DNA of 64,000 nt from Nannochloropsis salina CCMP1776 (GCA_004565275.1 SDOX01000005.1:842765-906764), one strand, 5' to 3'. Counted from the first letter of the stretch, positions 1-12,042 are shown. The notes: generated by a model from the letters alone, not told the origin. Numbers and translations are program-made.

Positions 1-120
1 ATTTTTATCAGAACAGATGACGTAGCACGTGTCAAACGCACATTTGCTACAGTATACGAAGAGCATCTTAATAGCTTGAATTTGGAGCAAATTGAGGAGG
101 TCGCCAAGTGCACGGGTTGA
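1..120 (+). CDS. C-terminal tail of an unidentified protein (5' part outside window)
   Basis: Frame 1 is open from the first base to a TGA at 118-120 and encodes 39 residues with a helical, charged composition (starts IFIRTDDVARVKR, ends EEVAKCTG). No start codon lies in this frame, so the piece looks like the last part of a plus-strand exon entering from the left. The sequence is too short to assign a family. The next gene is convergent, with its 3' end at 937. Confidence 0.5.
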   Translation: MFIRTDDVARVKRTFATVYEEHLNSLNLEQIEEVAKCTG

Positions 121-936
121 GTGACGAGTGATAAATCAAGAAGTAGACGCTGAAGACGTGGCTGTATTCAGTCAGCAATAGAGGAAGGACAAGAATTTCA
201 TGTCAAATCAGGGCAATCGCCGCTCGTAAAGAATGTAATTTCTGGCGCAGACGTTTAAATTAATGCCGACATAAACATAGGTAACAAAGGCGTTCGAAAA
301 AGCAGCAATTGACAGATTCTTCCTTACGGCGGTATGCTAGCCATGGTTATCGGGTTCAGCGCTTTCAAAATCGTTCCAAGAAAAATTAACTCCCTCTTCC
401 GCTTTTGTGGAAGCGTAGTCCGCTTTGGCAGATCGTTCCCTCACGCTCTCGAAACACTGTCCATGATAAGTTCGTGACGTGACGTGTACCACACGCATGA
501 TGTACCGTGATCTAACAGAATTCGATATGTCATTCACAATTCCATTTCCTCGTTAGGCGCTACTTATTGGTATTTTGCCCAAGGCTCACGTCGATGATAC
601 CTGATGTCTCGCCTTGAGTCTGATCGACAAAATGTCCAACACGCTAAAATATGACTCTAGAAACAAGAAGTCTGGCTACCTCTCCAAAATCTCTACTGAG
701 TATCACCTCACCGAAAATTCACTTCGGGAAACTTACTTGAGGTGTCCTCCTCGTGCACGTACAATGTGCACACCTCTTTCTCTGAATGATTTTCCGAGAA
801 GAAGTGAATGAATACCTGAAAAAGTACATAGCCCGCCAAACTATCATCCTTTCAAGAAACTATTGTGCTCACAGATACGTAGGGACGCCACTATCTTTCC
901 CCCACAATGCGGATTTCATCCTTTCTCTCGCTCCTA
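121..936. other. Convergent 3' intergenic region
   Basis: About 800 bases lie between the stop of the left-edge plus-strand gene and the stop of the minus-strand GPI gene. Short frames of 65-66 codons occur on both strands, but none resembles a family and none has convincing splice sites. I see nothing else in it. Confidence 0.4.
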
Positions 937-3030
937 TCAGACAGCGCTGCCGCTGCTCTCAGAGCTGTTTGAAAGGTAAAAATTGAGCATAGCGGCCGTG
1001 GAGCTATTAAAGCCAGAGATAATTTCCTCCCCTTGACGACTGGCAGTCAGCTGAGTGCGAACTTGTTTGGCTAAGACCTTGCCCAGCTCCACGCCCCACT
1101 GGTCAAAAGAATTGATGCCCCAGATAGCACCCTGGACGAAAACGCGATGTTCATACAGGGCAAGGAGCTGCCCGGTGGTGAAGGGATCCAACTGTCCGAA
1201 TAGCAAAGAAAACGAGGGTCTATTGCCAGGAAAAGCCTTGTGCGGGCGAAGCTCCTCCTTCACGCCTTCTACATCCAACTGCTCCAAAGTCTTGCCCAGA
1301 GCTAAAGCATCGGGCTGCGCGAAAAAGTTGGACATGAGTTCGTCTTGACTACTCACCACCTCGTTCGGAAGCTCAACGGGATACTGACTGCGGGCGAAGC
1401 CGATGAATTCGGTAGGGATAGTGCGGCCTTGGTGGATGAGCTGATAGAAAGAATGTTGCCCGTTTGTCCCTGGCTCTCCGAAATTCACTTCACCAGCTTG
1501 AAAAGGCAGCTCCTGGCCATCAAGACCAACGCGCTTGCCGTTGCTCTCCATATCCAATTGCTGCACGTGTGCGGGAAAGCGGAGCAAAGCCTGGGCGTAG
1601 GGAAGGATGGCGCGACTCTCGTGGCCTAGAAAGGTCGAATTCCAGATGCCCAGAAGGCCCATCAGCACGGGTATATTTTGTCGGATAGGTGCAGTGGCAA
1701 AGTGCTCGTCTATATTCCGTGCACCTGCCAAAAACTGCTCTAGGACCTCGAACCCGAAAGTCAGGGAAAGAGGCAGCATGCCAACAGCGGAGCACACAGA
1801 GTAACGCCCACCAACCCAATCCCAGAAGCCAAACACGTTGGCGGAATCTATGCCAAACTCAGTAACCAGTGGTACTGCGGAAGATGCCGCGACCATGTGC
1901 CGACGGATCACTTCTTCAGGTGCTGTTCCTTTTACCCCATCCAGAAGCCACTTGCGGAGGGTACGGGCGTTCAGCATTGTCTCGGCTGTTGTGAACGTTT
2001 TGGACACTACAACTACAAGGGTTTCTTCGGGATTGAGACCCTTCGTAGCCCGCGCGACGTCTACAGGGTCCACATTTGCTAAGAAGCGCAATGTACGCCC
2101 TTCTGCTACCTCGGCGGCCTGGGGCACTGTAAACCAGGGTAGAAAAATGGAGAGGGAATATGTCCGGTCAAAATAAAAACAAGAGGACATTCGACAGCTC
2201 AAAAAGGGATGCAGCAAATGTCTACCCACCGCACTTAATAGCCTCATAAACAAATTCGGGCCCGAGGTAGCTGCCACCGATGCCGATGGATATGATGTTC
2301 TTCAGAGCCTTGCCAGTGGCCCCCACGAAAGTACCGGTCAACACACGGTGCGAAAAATCTTTGATGTGATCGAGCACGTCATGCACCAATGGAACCTGAT
2401 TTACTCCATCTACAAGAATCGTGGCTGACCGTTCCGCGCGCAAGGCAACGTGCAGCACAGCGCGTCCTTCGGTGACGTTGATCTTCTCGCCTGAGAACAT
2501 GGCCGCCTTGTGGTGATCGTCCGTATGAAACTTGAGGAGTCTAACCTCGAGAGTCCATTCTTAACTCATGAATCACATATGATGCACTGACTCTTGATGA
2601 CTCTCGCTTGCGCCCCGAGATGAAGTCTTCTCTCAGACACCACCCTGGCCATGGATGCCACCCTTCCTCCCACTTACCCGCTTTTCCTCCAGCATTGCCG
2701 CGCCTGCCAAATCCATCAGGAAGTCCATCGTCTGTGCAAGGAATGTTGCGATCACGCCAGACATGGCACATTCAGGTCACCATACAACCTTATGGACAAA
2801 CGACTTTCTAAGCATTCGATTGCAAAGGATATGCGCACCATGGGGATTTTCTCACCTACCTCGATGTTGACATTTTGCCGGGAGAAATCGAAAAGGATTC
2901 CATTGGTATTGATGGAGAGAGCTGAATTTCGGGCCGCATCACCGAGCAGGTCCCGCAAATGTGTGCGTTTCATCCGCTCTGCATGCGCCGCAAGAGTCTT
3001 CCACGCGGTACTTGCCTCGATGCCAGGCAT
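937..3030 (-). CDS. GPI: Glucose-6-phosphate isomerase, three exons
   Basis: Interconverts glucose-6-phosphate and fructose-6-phosphate. The model is complement(937..2126, 2230..2545, 2860..3030), 558 residues, close to the family's usual 550. Phases agree at both introns (GTAGGT and GTGGGT donors, CGAG and ACAG acceptors). Family landmarks appear in order: [46 protein letters not shown]-like [28 protein letters not shown] with the active-site Glu, and [12 protein letters not shown] near the end. The start MPGIEAST at 3030 fits the cytosolic form. An upstream minus-strand frame at 3145-3411 with an Arg/Ser-rich beginning could be a 5' exon carrying a targeting leader, which I cannot decide. 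The intron at 2546-2859 has a CT-rich GC patch. Confidence 0.93.
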
Positions 3031-3420
3031 GATTACCACTGAAGAGACGAACCACGGTACGTGCTTAAACCTGAAAGTTTCTGAAAGAAGATTTGTATTA
3101 TCGTAAGGAGGGCATTGCAACGAAGGAATCTACGAATTGCATTGCTATCTCGACAGTCCCGAAAGTAGCGGCAAGCGATTCTTCCAGTTGAATAGAATCG
3201 TCGTGAAGGCGCATGGCGCGTCTACATAGTATGAATCCGGAGCGACTTCCCGAAGGAAGAGATTTGATGTAAGCGTGGTATCATTCCCGGGCTGGACACA
3301 GCCTATTGAGACACTGGGCCTGCCGCGGCGTAGAGATATCACGTCCCTCCGACAGTGAGATATCACGCTCGCGGAACAAAAGAGTCGGCGATGTACCATG
3401 GTAACCCACACGTGAGGGCA

Positions 3421-4230
3421 TTGGCCTCAACAAAACAAAACGAAAAGACTGAAGTTGGAATCTCGCACAGCTAGACTCATTCGATTTTTCTCAGGCGTAG
3501 TAGTTGTGGTAGTCGCTTAGCAAGCTCCTGTTTGATGCGGGTCCGAGCAAGCTCGATCTTCAACGTGCTCAAGGCTAGCTAAATACACAAATAGCCAGTC
3601 ACTAAAGCGGTCGTCAAAAGCCGGGCAAACGTCAGCTCACATTGTGGTTCAACAAAAAATTATGAACGATGCCTGATGCATGTGTGTCATGGCGCGGAGA
3701 AATTTTGGTTACTTATTTTCTCTGTGACCGTCGTTTCGAAATTTACTCTTACATACTGGAGTCCGCTGTTCCGGGGCCGAAACTTTATCAAGTATATACT
3801 CACACACACACATACACTTCTCATATATATACTTAATGGTCGTTAATTAAACGCACAAGTGGATTCTCATGGTGAAATTTCGTTTTTCCGGAATGATCGA
3901 AAGAATAATTCCAGATTTAAAAGAATGAGAAAGGATAGCCAGACTATCCAATCTAAGCCACTATCGCACATAAAATGAGAGCGGGAGCCACCACGTTTTT
4001 GCGAAGATTATGCCATGGCTGCGAAGGACTACTGCCCCACTGTGAACGCATCTCACGCAACGCCGCAGAGATTGTCTTATGATGGCTCGTGTAGTCTTAC
4101 GCAAATTCTGTACAGTCCTAACAAAGTTCAACGAAAGCGAAGGCCTGCTCACAAGAAAAGCGTGCATTAGCCCGTTATGCATGGTTCCCTCAAAGTTGCA
4201 CTTTCTACTTGCCGTTGAGATCGCTTACAC
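3421..4230. other. AT-rich intergenic region with CA microsatellite
   Basis: This lies between the possible 5' end of GPI and the 3' end of malate synthase. It holds a short CA/TA dinucleotide run at about 3797-3832. A minus-strand frame at 3961-4182 could be an extra terminal exon of malate synthase, because a GTGAGT donor overlaps that gene's last codons at 4231; I do not favour it. Nothing else is visible. Confidence 0.4.
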
Positions 4231-6914
4231 TCACATGATGGGTGAGCGTCGTCGCGCAAATTCATGAAACAATGCTTGTTCATACAAAAATGTTGTTAAA
4301 AAGCGGGGAAAGACGGGTACGGAGACAAGCACCCGGTAGAGACTTAAAGCCGATGCGACCCGATCGTCAACGAGTGCAGAGGGTATTTGGGCCTCTCGCC
4401 CCTCCTGAGCAAGCTCGTCCGCAGTCTCGCAGGCGAATTCCATCACCAGACTCAGCGTGATAGCATCCTTGCTTTCCGTGTAAAGGCCATGGCGCACCCA
4501 CTGCCAGATTTGAGAGCGAGAAATCTCCGCTGTAGCAGAGTCTTCTGCTGAGTTCCGATAAACAAAAGAGCCTCGTCCGCGGAGCCAAGAATCGATAAAC
4601 CGGACCACAATTTCCGTGTTAAATCTTACACCCTCTAGCGTAATACCACCGGGAGGAACCTCCAATAAATCAGCGGGACCAATGGAGGCTAAACTCAGAG
4701 GCCTACTCAACTGGTTCAGGCGTCCAAGCCCCCCTCCAAACACTTCTGCAACCAGGCCTTTTAGGTTGAGGTCGTATATCAGAGCGCCGTCTGATCCTCC
4801 CTTCTCAGCTTCAAAATGTTTGGCGAGCCGCACTTCTTGTAGCTTAGCCTGTCGTGTTGCTTTATCCCACTTTGGATCAAGGACAAGTCCGGCCATCCCA
4901 GTAGTCGCAATCGCACCTCGCTTGTGACAGGTGTCCACCAGAAGGCGCATGTAGCTTCGCATGAAGCCACACTCCATATTGACATACTTCGTACGGTCGG
5001 GGAAAATCATATCGCTTCGCTGAGCAAAGCGGGCAATAAATGAAGCAGAGTAATCCCATATGCCGCAATTTAAGCCCGCCGAGTGATTCCGCAGCTCGTA
5101 CAGGATTTCATCCATTTGGAATGAGGCGGTGATGTTTTCTATAAGTACACAGGCTTTGACGCTGTTCTATAAGGCGAAAAGTAAAGATCGAAGGGAGAGA
5201 AAGTCTATAGACAAGGATGGATATGTACAACAACAGCATCAGCTGGGCTTATTACCTATGTAATTTATCTAAATGCACACCTTTTTCAACCCAAGCTTCA
5301 CTTCACTCCAAGTGAAAATAGAATTCCATAAGCGTGCCTCCAGATAATTTTCTACTTTGGAGCAATAAAAGAAGGGGCCTTTTCCCCGCATCTCGAGCTC
5401 TGCGCCGCAATGATATATCAGGAGCCTGGAACGTAGGAAAAAAAGGGGAAAAGCTTTGATTTAAAGAAATGCCTTGTAGACATACATCCAAGTCTTCTTG
5501 TCCCAGTATGACCCCACTAAGACTGAGATCAATGGAGACTCGTTACCCATAATCTAGCAACGCCCCTGGAATAGCTCGCCCATTTACGTAAAAGTGCATC
5601 TCTGTCATACACCAGGCGCGAGGCCGCAGCATCATTACAGCAGCGTTGGATGCAATTGCTACTGAGTGGGCCCGAATGGAATCTGGGTAACACAGGACGC
5701 CCTGGGAGGCATCCATGACGTTGCGGATACCAAGCAAGACGTTGCGCCAGGTGGGACAGAAACCGTCGTCGAAGTCGCACTGCACGCCCTGCGCGCCACT
5801 ATTTAAGGCGGAAACAAGAGCCCGCGCGTCATTGGGCGCAACATCTCCGACGTCCACACGACGATCTAGCAACACTGATGGGACGGGCTCCACCTGCCAG
5901 ACGCCCTGTCGTCGTGTTGGTTTGTGTGAATATGTCAGCACCGCTCGCTAAATTACACTCTACACTGTCCCTGAACTTACTTTGCGGATTTGCGCCGTCT
6001 CGGACGAAAATTCGAATTGGTAGGTTCCTGTCTCAATTTTCGTTTGGACTTCAGCGCGCCGCCTGTAAAGCTGTGGCACGTTACATTCAGATCCAAAGTG
6101 TGACAAATTAATGAGACCTGACACAGGAGCGCTTGATAATGAAGCACATGCGCCCTTAGTGTATGGGAAAAAAAAGTGCGAAAATTGTACCTCCAAGACG
6201 TCTTTGTTGAAATGCTGGACAAGTTCCGCCAAAAATGATAAGGCGCCTTCTGTTAACACTTCGTCTACGATGCTCGAATGGAGCCCATCTACGTCCGCGT
6301 CATATTCAATCTGTGTTTAAAAATATATACATACATGTATGTATACATGTCTTCTAAATTAGCCACATCAATCGATGGTTCTTATTTGGATAGAGAGCCT
6401 CATGTGGGAAATATAATATCGAGCGTCCACTTCGGATGAATAGATGGGAGGGGACAGCTGAAATAAATAGGTGAGTTACTAAACAATTCTTTAATTTCGA
6501 GATTGTGCCAATAAAGCAAGTAAGCACTTTTCGCTAGTAGCGTACAATGAAGCATATGCCTGGCGTTATGAAACGCCAAGTCAGGGACGTAGATCAGGTC
6601 GTATTGCCCCTCTTGCTTCAATCTCATTCCACGAGCTCTCAGGCTTGATCTTGGATTCGGGATTTTTTTTCCCCAAAAATTACGGTACTCACGATATGTG
6701 GCCCAGCTTCAAATGATGCCAAGCGACGTGTTGCTCCATTCTTTTCCTCAAACGCTTTCTTTTGTTGTAAATGCCGCGAGATGACCTGAATGCGCTGCGC
6801 CATGCTGCCAGACAAGAACATATGCGGAGGATATGCAAAACGACAAAAATGTGAGGCAAGTCGTTGAAGTGGTGGAGACCATTTCAGTGTGCTTTCAATT
6901 CTCTTCTCAACCAT
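4231..6914 (-). CDS. Malate synthase, six exons
   Basis: Condenses glyoxylate with acetyl-CoA to malate in the glyoxylate cycle. The model is complement(4231..5161, 5279..5425, 5547..5905, 5981..6070, 6191..6310, 6693..6914), 622 residues, with phases agreeing throughout. Signature blocks in order: LTEGALSFLAELVQHFN, ALNSGAQGVQCDFDDGFCPT, RPRAWCMTEMHFYVNG, KGPFFYCSKVENYLEARLWN, KACVLIENITASFQMDEILY, NHSAGLNCGIWDYSASFIAR and MRSYMRLLVDTCHKRGA. The protein is somewhat longer than typical malate synthase A. It ends FARRRSPIM without an SKL-type peroxisome signal. A GTGAGT at the stop codon leaves open an alternative last exon. Introns interrupt the catalytic core, consistent with a nuclear gene. 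Confidence 0.9.
6326..6345. repeat. 20-base perfect palindrome
   Basis: The sequence TATACATACATGTATGTATA equals its own reverse complement. It sits in the first intron of malate synthase, 15 bases upstream (in gene sense) of the exon 2 boundary. It is AT-rich and could form a cruciform or simply be low-complexity TA/CA sequence. Confidence 0.7.
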
Positions 6915-7004
6915 TTATTAAATGGGACGTTGGGGGCACTGTGACCCTTGTGGTTGAAGCGGGAAAATAATCAGAGGCAGGCCGGGATGGCGGCGACGGG
7001 CCTA

Positions 7005-7221
7005 TCATCTACTATCGGGGGGGAGGTTGCTCTTCAATAGGCGAGTAATTGCTATGACTGCTCGCAGGCAGACGGTGGCAGCGAGACCTATGGTCACTAA
7101 TGCATCAGAAAGATAGGGTTAGGTTGTGTGAAGAGCCTGAGATGTCAGACTCACCGCCTTGGACTGAACTGGTCGGCTTGATGGGCTTGCCGGTTTCGAT
7201 ATACCAATACCCTTGGCCCAT
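7005..7221 (-). CDS. Small single-span membrane protein, 52 residues, two exons
   Basis: Exon 1 (7155..7221) encodes MGQGYWYIETGKPIKPTSSV and ends at a consensus GTGAGT donor. The intron of 58 bases ends TTTCTGATGCATTAG. Exon 2 (7005..7096) begins in the matching phase and encodes a hydrophobic stretch (VTIGLAATVCLRAVIAI) followed by a basic tail ending LPPDSR. The whole product is 52 residues with a polar N-terminus and one likely membrane helix, reminiscent of accessory subunits of organelle membrane complexes, but I do not recognise the family. An in-frame TGA closes it. Codon use and splice sites look genuine. It lies about 90 bases upstream of the malate synthase start on the same strand. 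Confidence 0.55.
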
Positions 7222-8149
7222 TTTACTCCTTTGTAGAAAAAAAATAAGACAGCATGAGCCTCGACGCATAGCAATTCGTCTCCTTACTGCGTGAAAGGAA
7301 TAAGAGCAGCGATGGACGTGTAAAATGACGATTCGCCATAAGTCGTCCTCTTTTGGGGTCGTATACTATATAAAATATGACCTTAAAGTTTGTGTATTTT
7401 ATCATTCTATAAACCATTGATCTTCATGTGCATCGCCCCTTTGACCGGACATCTATCTCTAATCTAATATTATCGCTTTCAATACTCAGGCATGACATTG
7501 GCTCACCCACTTTTGAGTTCAAAAAAGGATGTCTTAAAATCCATTCCATACTTTAATATCCAGTAGATTGGTCCGTGAGTCGGGTTGGATGTCGATATGT
7601 CGAAAACATCTTGGGTAGGATACACATCTTGAGCAAAAGGTTTTTATGTCGTATCATGGAAGCACTTATGAAACTTTTACAAATGCGCTTGGCGAGAGAT
7701 AAAGATCCTTTATCCTCTGTGTCAATCCCTCGCTATGCTACTTTCATCATTAGTGTCTTTCGATGCACTCACTAATATTTAAAGGGCAGGTTACGTAGCT
7801 TGACATCACGTGCTGTCTCCAAGGAGATAAAGCGGCTCGTCCGAAGAAAAGGGCTCTATCATGTGTCATTTGGATCTTTCCGTCTCATCGACAGATAGGA
7901 TCTACACTCAAAGTCTACTTGTCCACATTCGAAACGTAGATTATGGTGAAACGTCTGGACCCATTTGGCATTTTACAGATTCTAAAGCTTGTGCAGAGAT
8001 TTGATCCAATTTTGATTCTGGCATGTCACGATATATATTTTTCCCTACTCCCTCGGGGTCAATAAGCACAATCGTTTGTTGCACAGATCGGCCCTAGAAC
8101 AGGTACACAAACATATATAAGCGCGTTGTTATGCAAATGTATGATAAAA
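7222..8149. other. Intergenic region without a clear gene
   Basis: About 900 bases, moderately AT-rich. A possible plus-strand exon around 7797-7897 reads RAVSKEIKRLVRRKGLYHVS before a stop, but it has no recognisable family and no partner exon. I see nothing else supportable. Confidence 0.3.
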
Positions 8150-9261
8150 CTAATATTCAAGTGTAGCCCGCGTGTGTTCTTCAAATTTTATACAGGTGTT
8201 GCCACTGCCAATATAAGTACGGGCGGGCATTCCTGAAAAGAATATAAACCCATGCAAACTCAGGTAACGAGCACATTTTGTCCTGCTTAAAGAGAGGAAA
8301 TGCCACGTCGACCGGTACTGCGTGATGATTACCTACCCGAAGATTATGAAAGGCACGGGCGACCTCTTATCTGAGTCCGAAAGAAGCGGAAACGGCAGTC
8401 TGGCTTTGTCCTTAAATCCCTTGTGGGATTCGATGCTATGCGTAGTAGGCGGTGTTGATCGCCACAAGTTTTGTTAATGGTGGTAACAAATGAAGATAAC
8501 GACTTGATGCTTAATACTTTCCCAACTAAACTTCATAGGGAGCATGAGGAACCATAAGTTTCTGTCCGGGCCGATGAATATAAGAGAAATTCCTGACTAT
8601 ACATGTCAAGAAAAATCCTTCGAAATGCATTGCATTGCCCGTCTTTTTGACAAGAGACGTATCATCCTTGTTGTAAAAGTACACATGATAGCATGCTTTC
8701 CTCGAAGGTCCATCAGTGCCGCCATGTCACCATTCTTATTTGCCAATGCAGAAGATGGAGCGGAGGATCCAATTTCTAAGCCCATTAGGTTCTTTCCTGC
8801 CTTTTTGCAAATGTTTTGGCCTTGGTCTTTTTCCTGTGTTGCTATATGATTCAGCATACTAGATACCGATTCCTTGCTCTGGTGCTGTTTTTGGTCAAGG
8901 ATGTCACTCGGAATGTTCTTACTCCACCTCTCTTTGTCCTCCTTCTTCATTTCTAACCTGCCAATTTCGTTACTCTTTTTTCCAAGTGTGGTGCTTTGCT
9001 CTTCTTTGTCCTCATCAAGCTACGCCTTCTTGGAGACAGGTACTCAATTTCTTGGCTTTTACTTCTTGCGTCCTCTTCCACAATTATCTCTTCCTCTTTC
9101 CCTTGTTGTTTTACTTTGTAGGCTATCTCCGCATTGTGTTGGTCTATCTCTTCACTCGTGTGCTCCTGGCGCTTTTCTTGTTCCTGCTCCTCATTCCAAC
9201 TCAGGCTCTTGGTCTCTTTGCTTTTCTGCTCTTCTTCCATCTTCGGCTCCCCATGCTTCAT
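8150..9261 (-). pseudogene. Decayed peroxiredoxin Q / Dot5-like gene with charged N-terminal extension
   Basis: Reading the minus strand, an ATG at 9261 opens a Glu/Lys/Gln-rich segment. A plausible GTAAAA donor (exon end 9115) and GCGTAG acceptor (exon start 9019) lead in phase into LDEDKEEQS..., then LEIGSSAPSSALANKNGDMA and LMDLRGKHA, the start of a PrxQ/BCP fold. The next fold block (VYFYNKDDT) lies in another frame. Further on come HSIESHKGFKDKARLPFPLL and SDSDKR, the PrxQ block before the resolving region, and then MPARTYI, a late strand, with a stop at 8150. In the block that should hold the peroxidatic cysteine (family TPGCT) I read DDTSLVKK. The frame change and lost cysteine suggest a pseudogene. 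Yeast nuclear Dot5 has a similar charged leader. A misread splice is the alternative. Confidence 0.5.
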
Positions 9262-10106
9262 AGTTTACGACCTTAAGACTGAACAATTCTGATGTCTGGA
9301 TATTCTCATATGAAGGTGGTGTCTGTCTTATGTACATGGCGAACTCGCCTAAAGTCCAGATAATTTTTTCGGGTCTCTATAGCTTTCTTGGAAATCGTGT
9401 TACGGAGCTTGTGAACTTCACTTTCGCAACGATACTGAGGAAGTGACAGTGCTTTATGGATGTTGATTTGTTTGTATTTCCTATCTTACGGATACATGCC
9501 TTTCAATCGCAAAAAGCGCTGAAAGTGCGCAATGATTTCATTGTACGTTCCGTGTACGACCCCCCCGCCTCCTGTCGTCCTCACGCGCTCTCAATGCAGA
9601 AAGGGGAGCCAAAAACCAAGTACAAACTACCTCTGCTACATCTCACTGGAGGGCACATAGTACAAAAACTCTTAAGTGCAACGCACACTCTCGTTTAACC
9701 CGGCATTGCCTCGTTTTGCCTCTCGGTAGTTGCCATTGGTCCGTACTCTCCCGCCTCCTCATCCCCGCTCCCCTCCCCAGCCCGGCCTCCGCGTCGCTTC
9801 CACGGGCTCAACCTCCTCGCGCGCCTCGCCTCCTGAGCGGTGAGGGGCCCAGGTGGCCAAATGCAGCAACCATGGGTGACAGCCAAGTTTGCATTTATTT
9901 CTGTCCATTGTTAAGGGTGCTTTCGATTTCATTGCACTAATTTGCCGTACAAGACAAGTCAGGACTCCATATAGGTGGTGAAAGGTTTGTAACTAGGATC
10001 GTGGTCAAAAGGTACCTCGCTTGGAGCTATAACTTCCACGCTCTTTTCTGAAATGTAATACACGCTACTCTTTGTCACAAAGTCAGTCTGTCAAGACTTT
10101 CCGCTG
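9262..10106. other. Intergenic region with GC-rich promoter-like patch
   Basis: About 840 bases lie between the decayed peroxiredoxin gene (minus) and the HIS4-type gene (plus). A C-rich and GC-rich block at about 9745-9860 stands out from its AT-rich surroundings and resembles similar patches upstream of other genes in this window. The frames across it (9695-9940) are probably by-products of base composition. Confidence 0.35.
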
Positions 10107-11812
10107 ATGCTTATTTTCAAGCTACCGCTGGAAGATGTTCTCTCTCACCCTGACCTTGCCAAGCGTTACTGTCTCCTGGGATCCGTGCAACTTCAGACTT
10201 CAGAGTCGAAGGCTCTGCCATCCATGTACGTAAGTGGAGGTACTGCATGGCATGGTTTCAACAAACTTTGTGATAGGGGTGAAATTCACTTTCAAGGATG
10301 ACTGACGGTCTGAATCGCCACATCTTCCGTTTATCCGCCGACCTCCCCACGTAGTCAACAATTTGTACTGAACGTTTCCGACTTTTCATACGCTGCACGC
10401 ACTGCGACTGGTCTACTTTGTAAAAACTTCAATATTTATCATTGTTCTTTTTTACTCCCTTCACATCCAGAGTCCCTGAAGGATTGCTGCAGCGTCATAA
10501 TATTGTCCTGGGGCCGCTTACCCTTGGTCAAGTGGACGAAGTGCGGCCTTGGCTTCACAATGGCGCTCGGAAGGCATTTTTCGCTGTGCCAAGGGAAACA
10601 GTTGTCGAGCACTTGAAAATTCAGCTCGCTGGTCTTCCTCGTGAGCGCGTGGGTGTCAGCGTTGTATTGGAAGGCAAGGACGCGGTAGAAGCGGATGCCG
10701 TGGCTGGCGGTCATTTTTTAGAGCACGTCACCAAATTGTACGAAGTTGCATCATCTGTGCAGATAAATTTTGGGAATGACTCAATTAAAAGCGAGGAAGC
10801 CCTAATTTCCTTGGCAAACGCTATCCATCATGGCATCAAATGCCAAGGAGCGACATCTCTCTCTCAGGAACTGGTCGTAGAGGCACCCGCTTCGATGCAG
10901 TGGTCCGCTGAAGGCATCAAAGCGCTAAACAAAGAGAGTATACGGGTCTTGCTCCATGGGGCTCCTTCAGAAAAATTAAATTGTCATCGTGTCGCAGGTG
11001 TGAAGGAGCTGGTGCTTCCCTTGAAACAAGCAGCAGTGGACGGCGTGGGTGCTTTCCTTGCTTGCCTGCGGACAGATCGGCTCGATGGGCTCTTTACAAC
11101 AGTCGTCGTTGACGAATGTAATGTGGCTTTGGGACTTGTCTACTCAAGCGCGGAAAGTGTGCGGACGTCGGTGGCCGAGCTTCGCGGAGTCTATTTTTCA
11201 CGCTCCCGTGGCGGTCTTTGGCGCAAAGGTGATTCAAGCGGAGCTGTGCAGGAATTAGTGGGTTTAGACGTGGATTGTGACTCAGATGCACTGCGTTTTG
11301 TTGTGCGACAACGCGGAAAGCCTCCGGTAAGTGCCCAGAAAGCTGCAAATGGTTATCGAAAAAGACTGAACCTTACGATCGCTGCAGCGCTAAAGTACGG
11401 TTTATTCCCTCATGTGTAGGCCTTTTGCCACCTAAACCGGCGTAGTTGCTGGCAAGAGGACAGGGGTTTAGGCGCGTTACAACGCACGTTAGAAGATCGC
11501 TTGCATCAGGCTGTCGAGGGCTCTTACACTCAAAAGCTTTTTCGGGACCCCGATTTACTGCGGCACAAATTAGTCGAGGAAGCTCAGGAACTGAGCGAGG
11601 CTAAGGAGTGCGAAGACGTCGCTGCTGAAGCAGCAGATGTATTCTACTTTGCCATGGTGCGTTGTGTGGCTGCGGGAGTGACTTTGGAAGACATAGAGCG
11701 TCATTTAGATGCACGAACACTCAAGCTTCAGAGAAGACCAGGCAACGCCAAAGCGCACCGCATCGATGCCGCAGAAAAGATCCTATCGAGTCCTCTCCCG
11801 TCACGTACATGA
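10107..11812 (+). CDS. HIS4-type phosphoribosyl-AMP cyclohydrolase / phosphoribosyl-ATP pyrophosphohydrolase
   Basis: Histidine biosynthesis steps 2 and 3. The model is join(10107..10225, 10471..11326, 11420..11812), 455 residues, with agreeing phases (GTACGT and GTAAGT donors, CCAG and GTAG acceptors). An N-terminal TIM-like region starting MLIFKLPLEDVL matches the N-terminal region of fungal His4. The HisI domain follows: DGLFTTVVVDECNVALGLVY, GVYFSRSRGGLWRKG, DCDSDALRFVV and FCHLNRRSC (metal-binding Cys/His). Then comes HisE: LGALQRTLEDRL, EEAQELSEAKECEDVAAEAA and DVFYFAMV. No histidinol dehydrogenase domain follows, unlike fungal His4. The intron at 11327-11419 separates HisI strands. Likely plastid or cytosolic, with no obvious targeting leader. 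Confidence 0.93.
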
Positions 11813-12042
11813 AGTTATGTGTCGATTTAATTTTGACATGAAGTAAGATTGTGGTCAGAAGGAAATTTTGACACGAAAAGAAGCTGGCCGGTCCGAGCAA
11901 CGGTGTTCGATAGTCACACACAAGTCTGTTGAGGCCATCATCAATGTGGGCAGCAAGAAACAATTTTTATAACAATTGCATCTTCTACTTCATGTGTTCA
12001 GCTAAAGATGCGGGTCGGGTCGGGTTTGTAGACAACGGGCTT

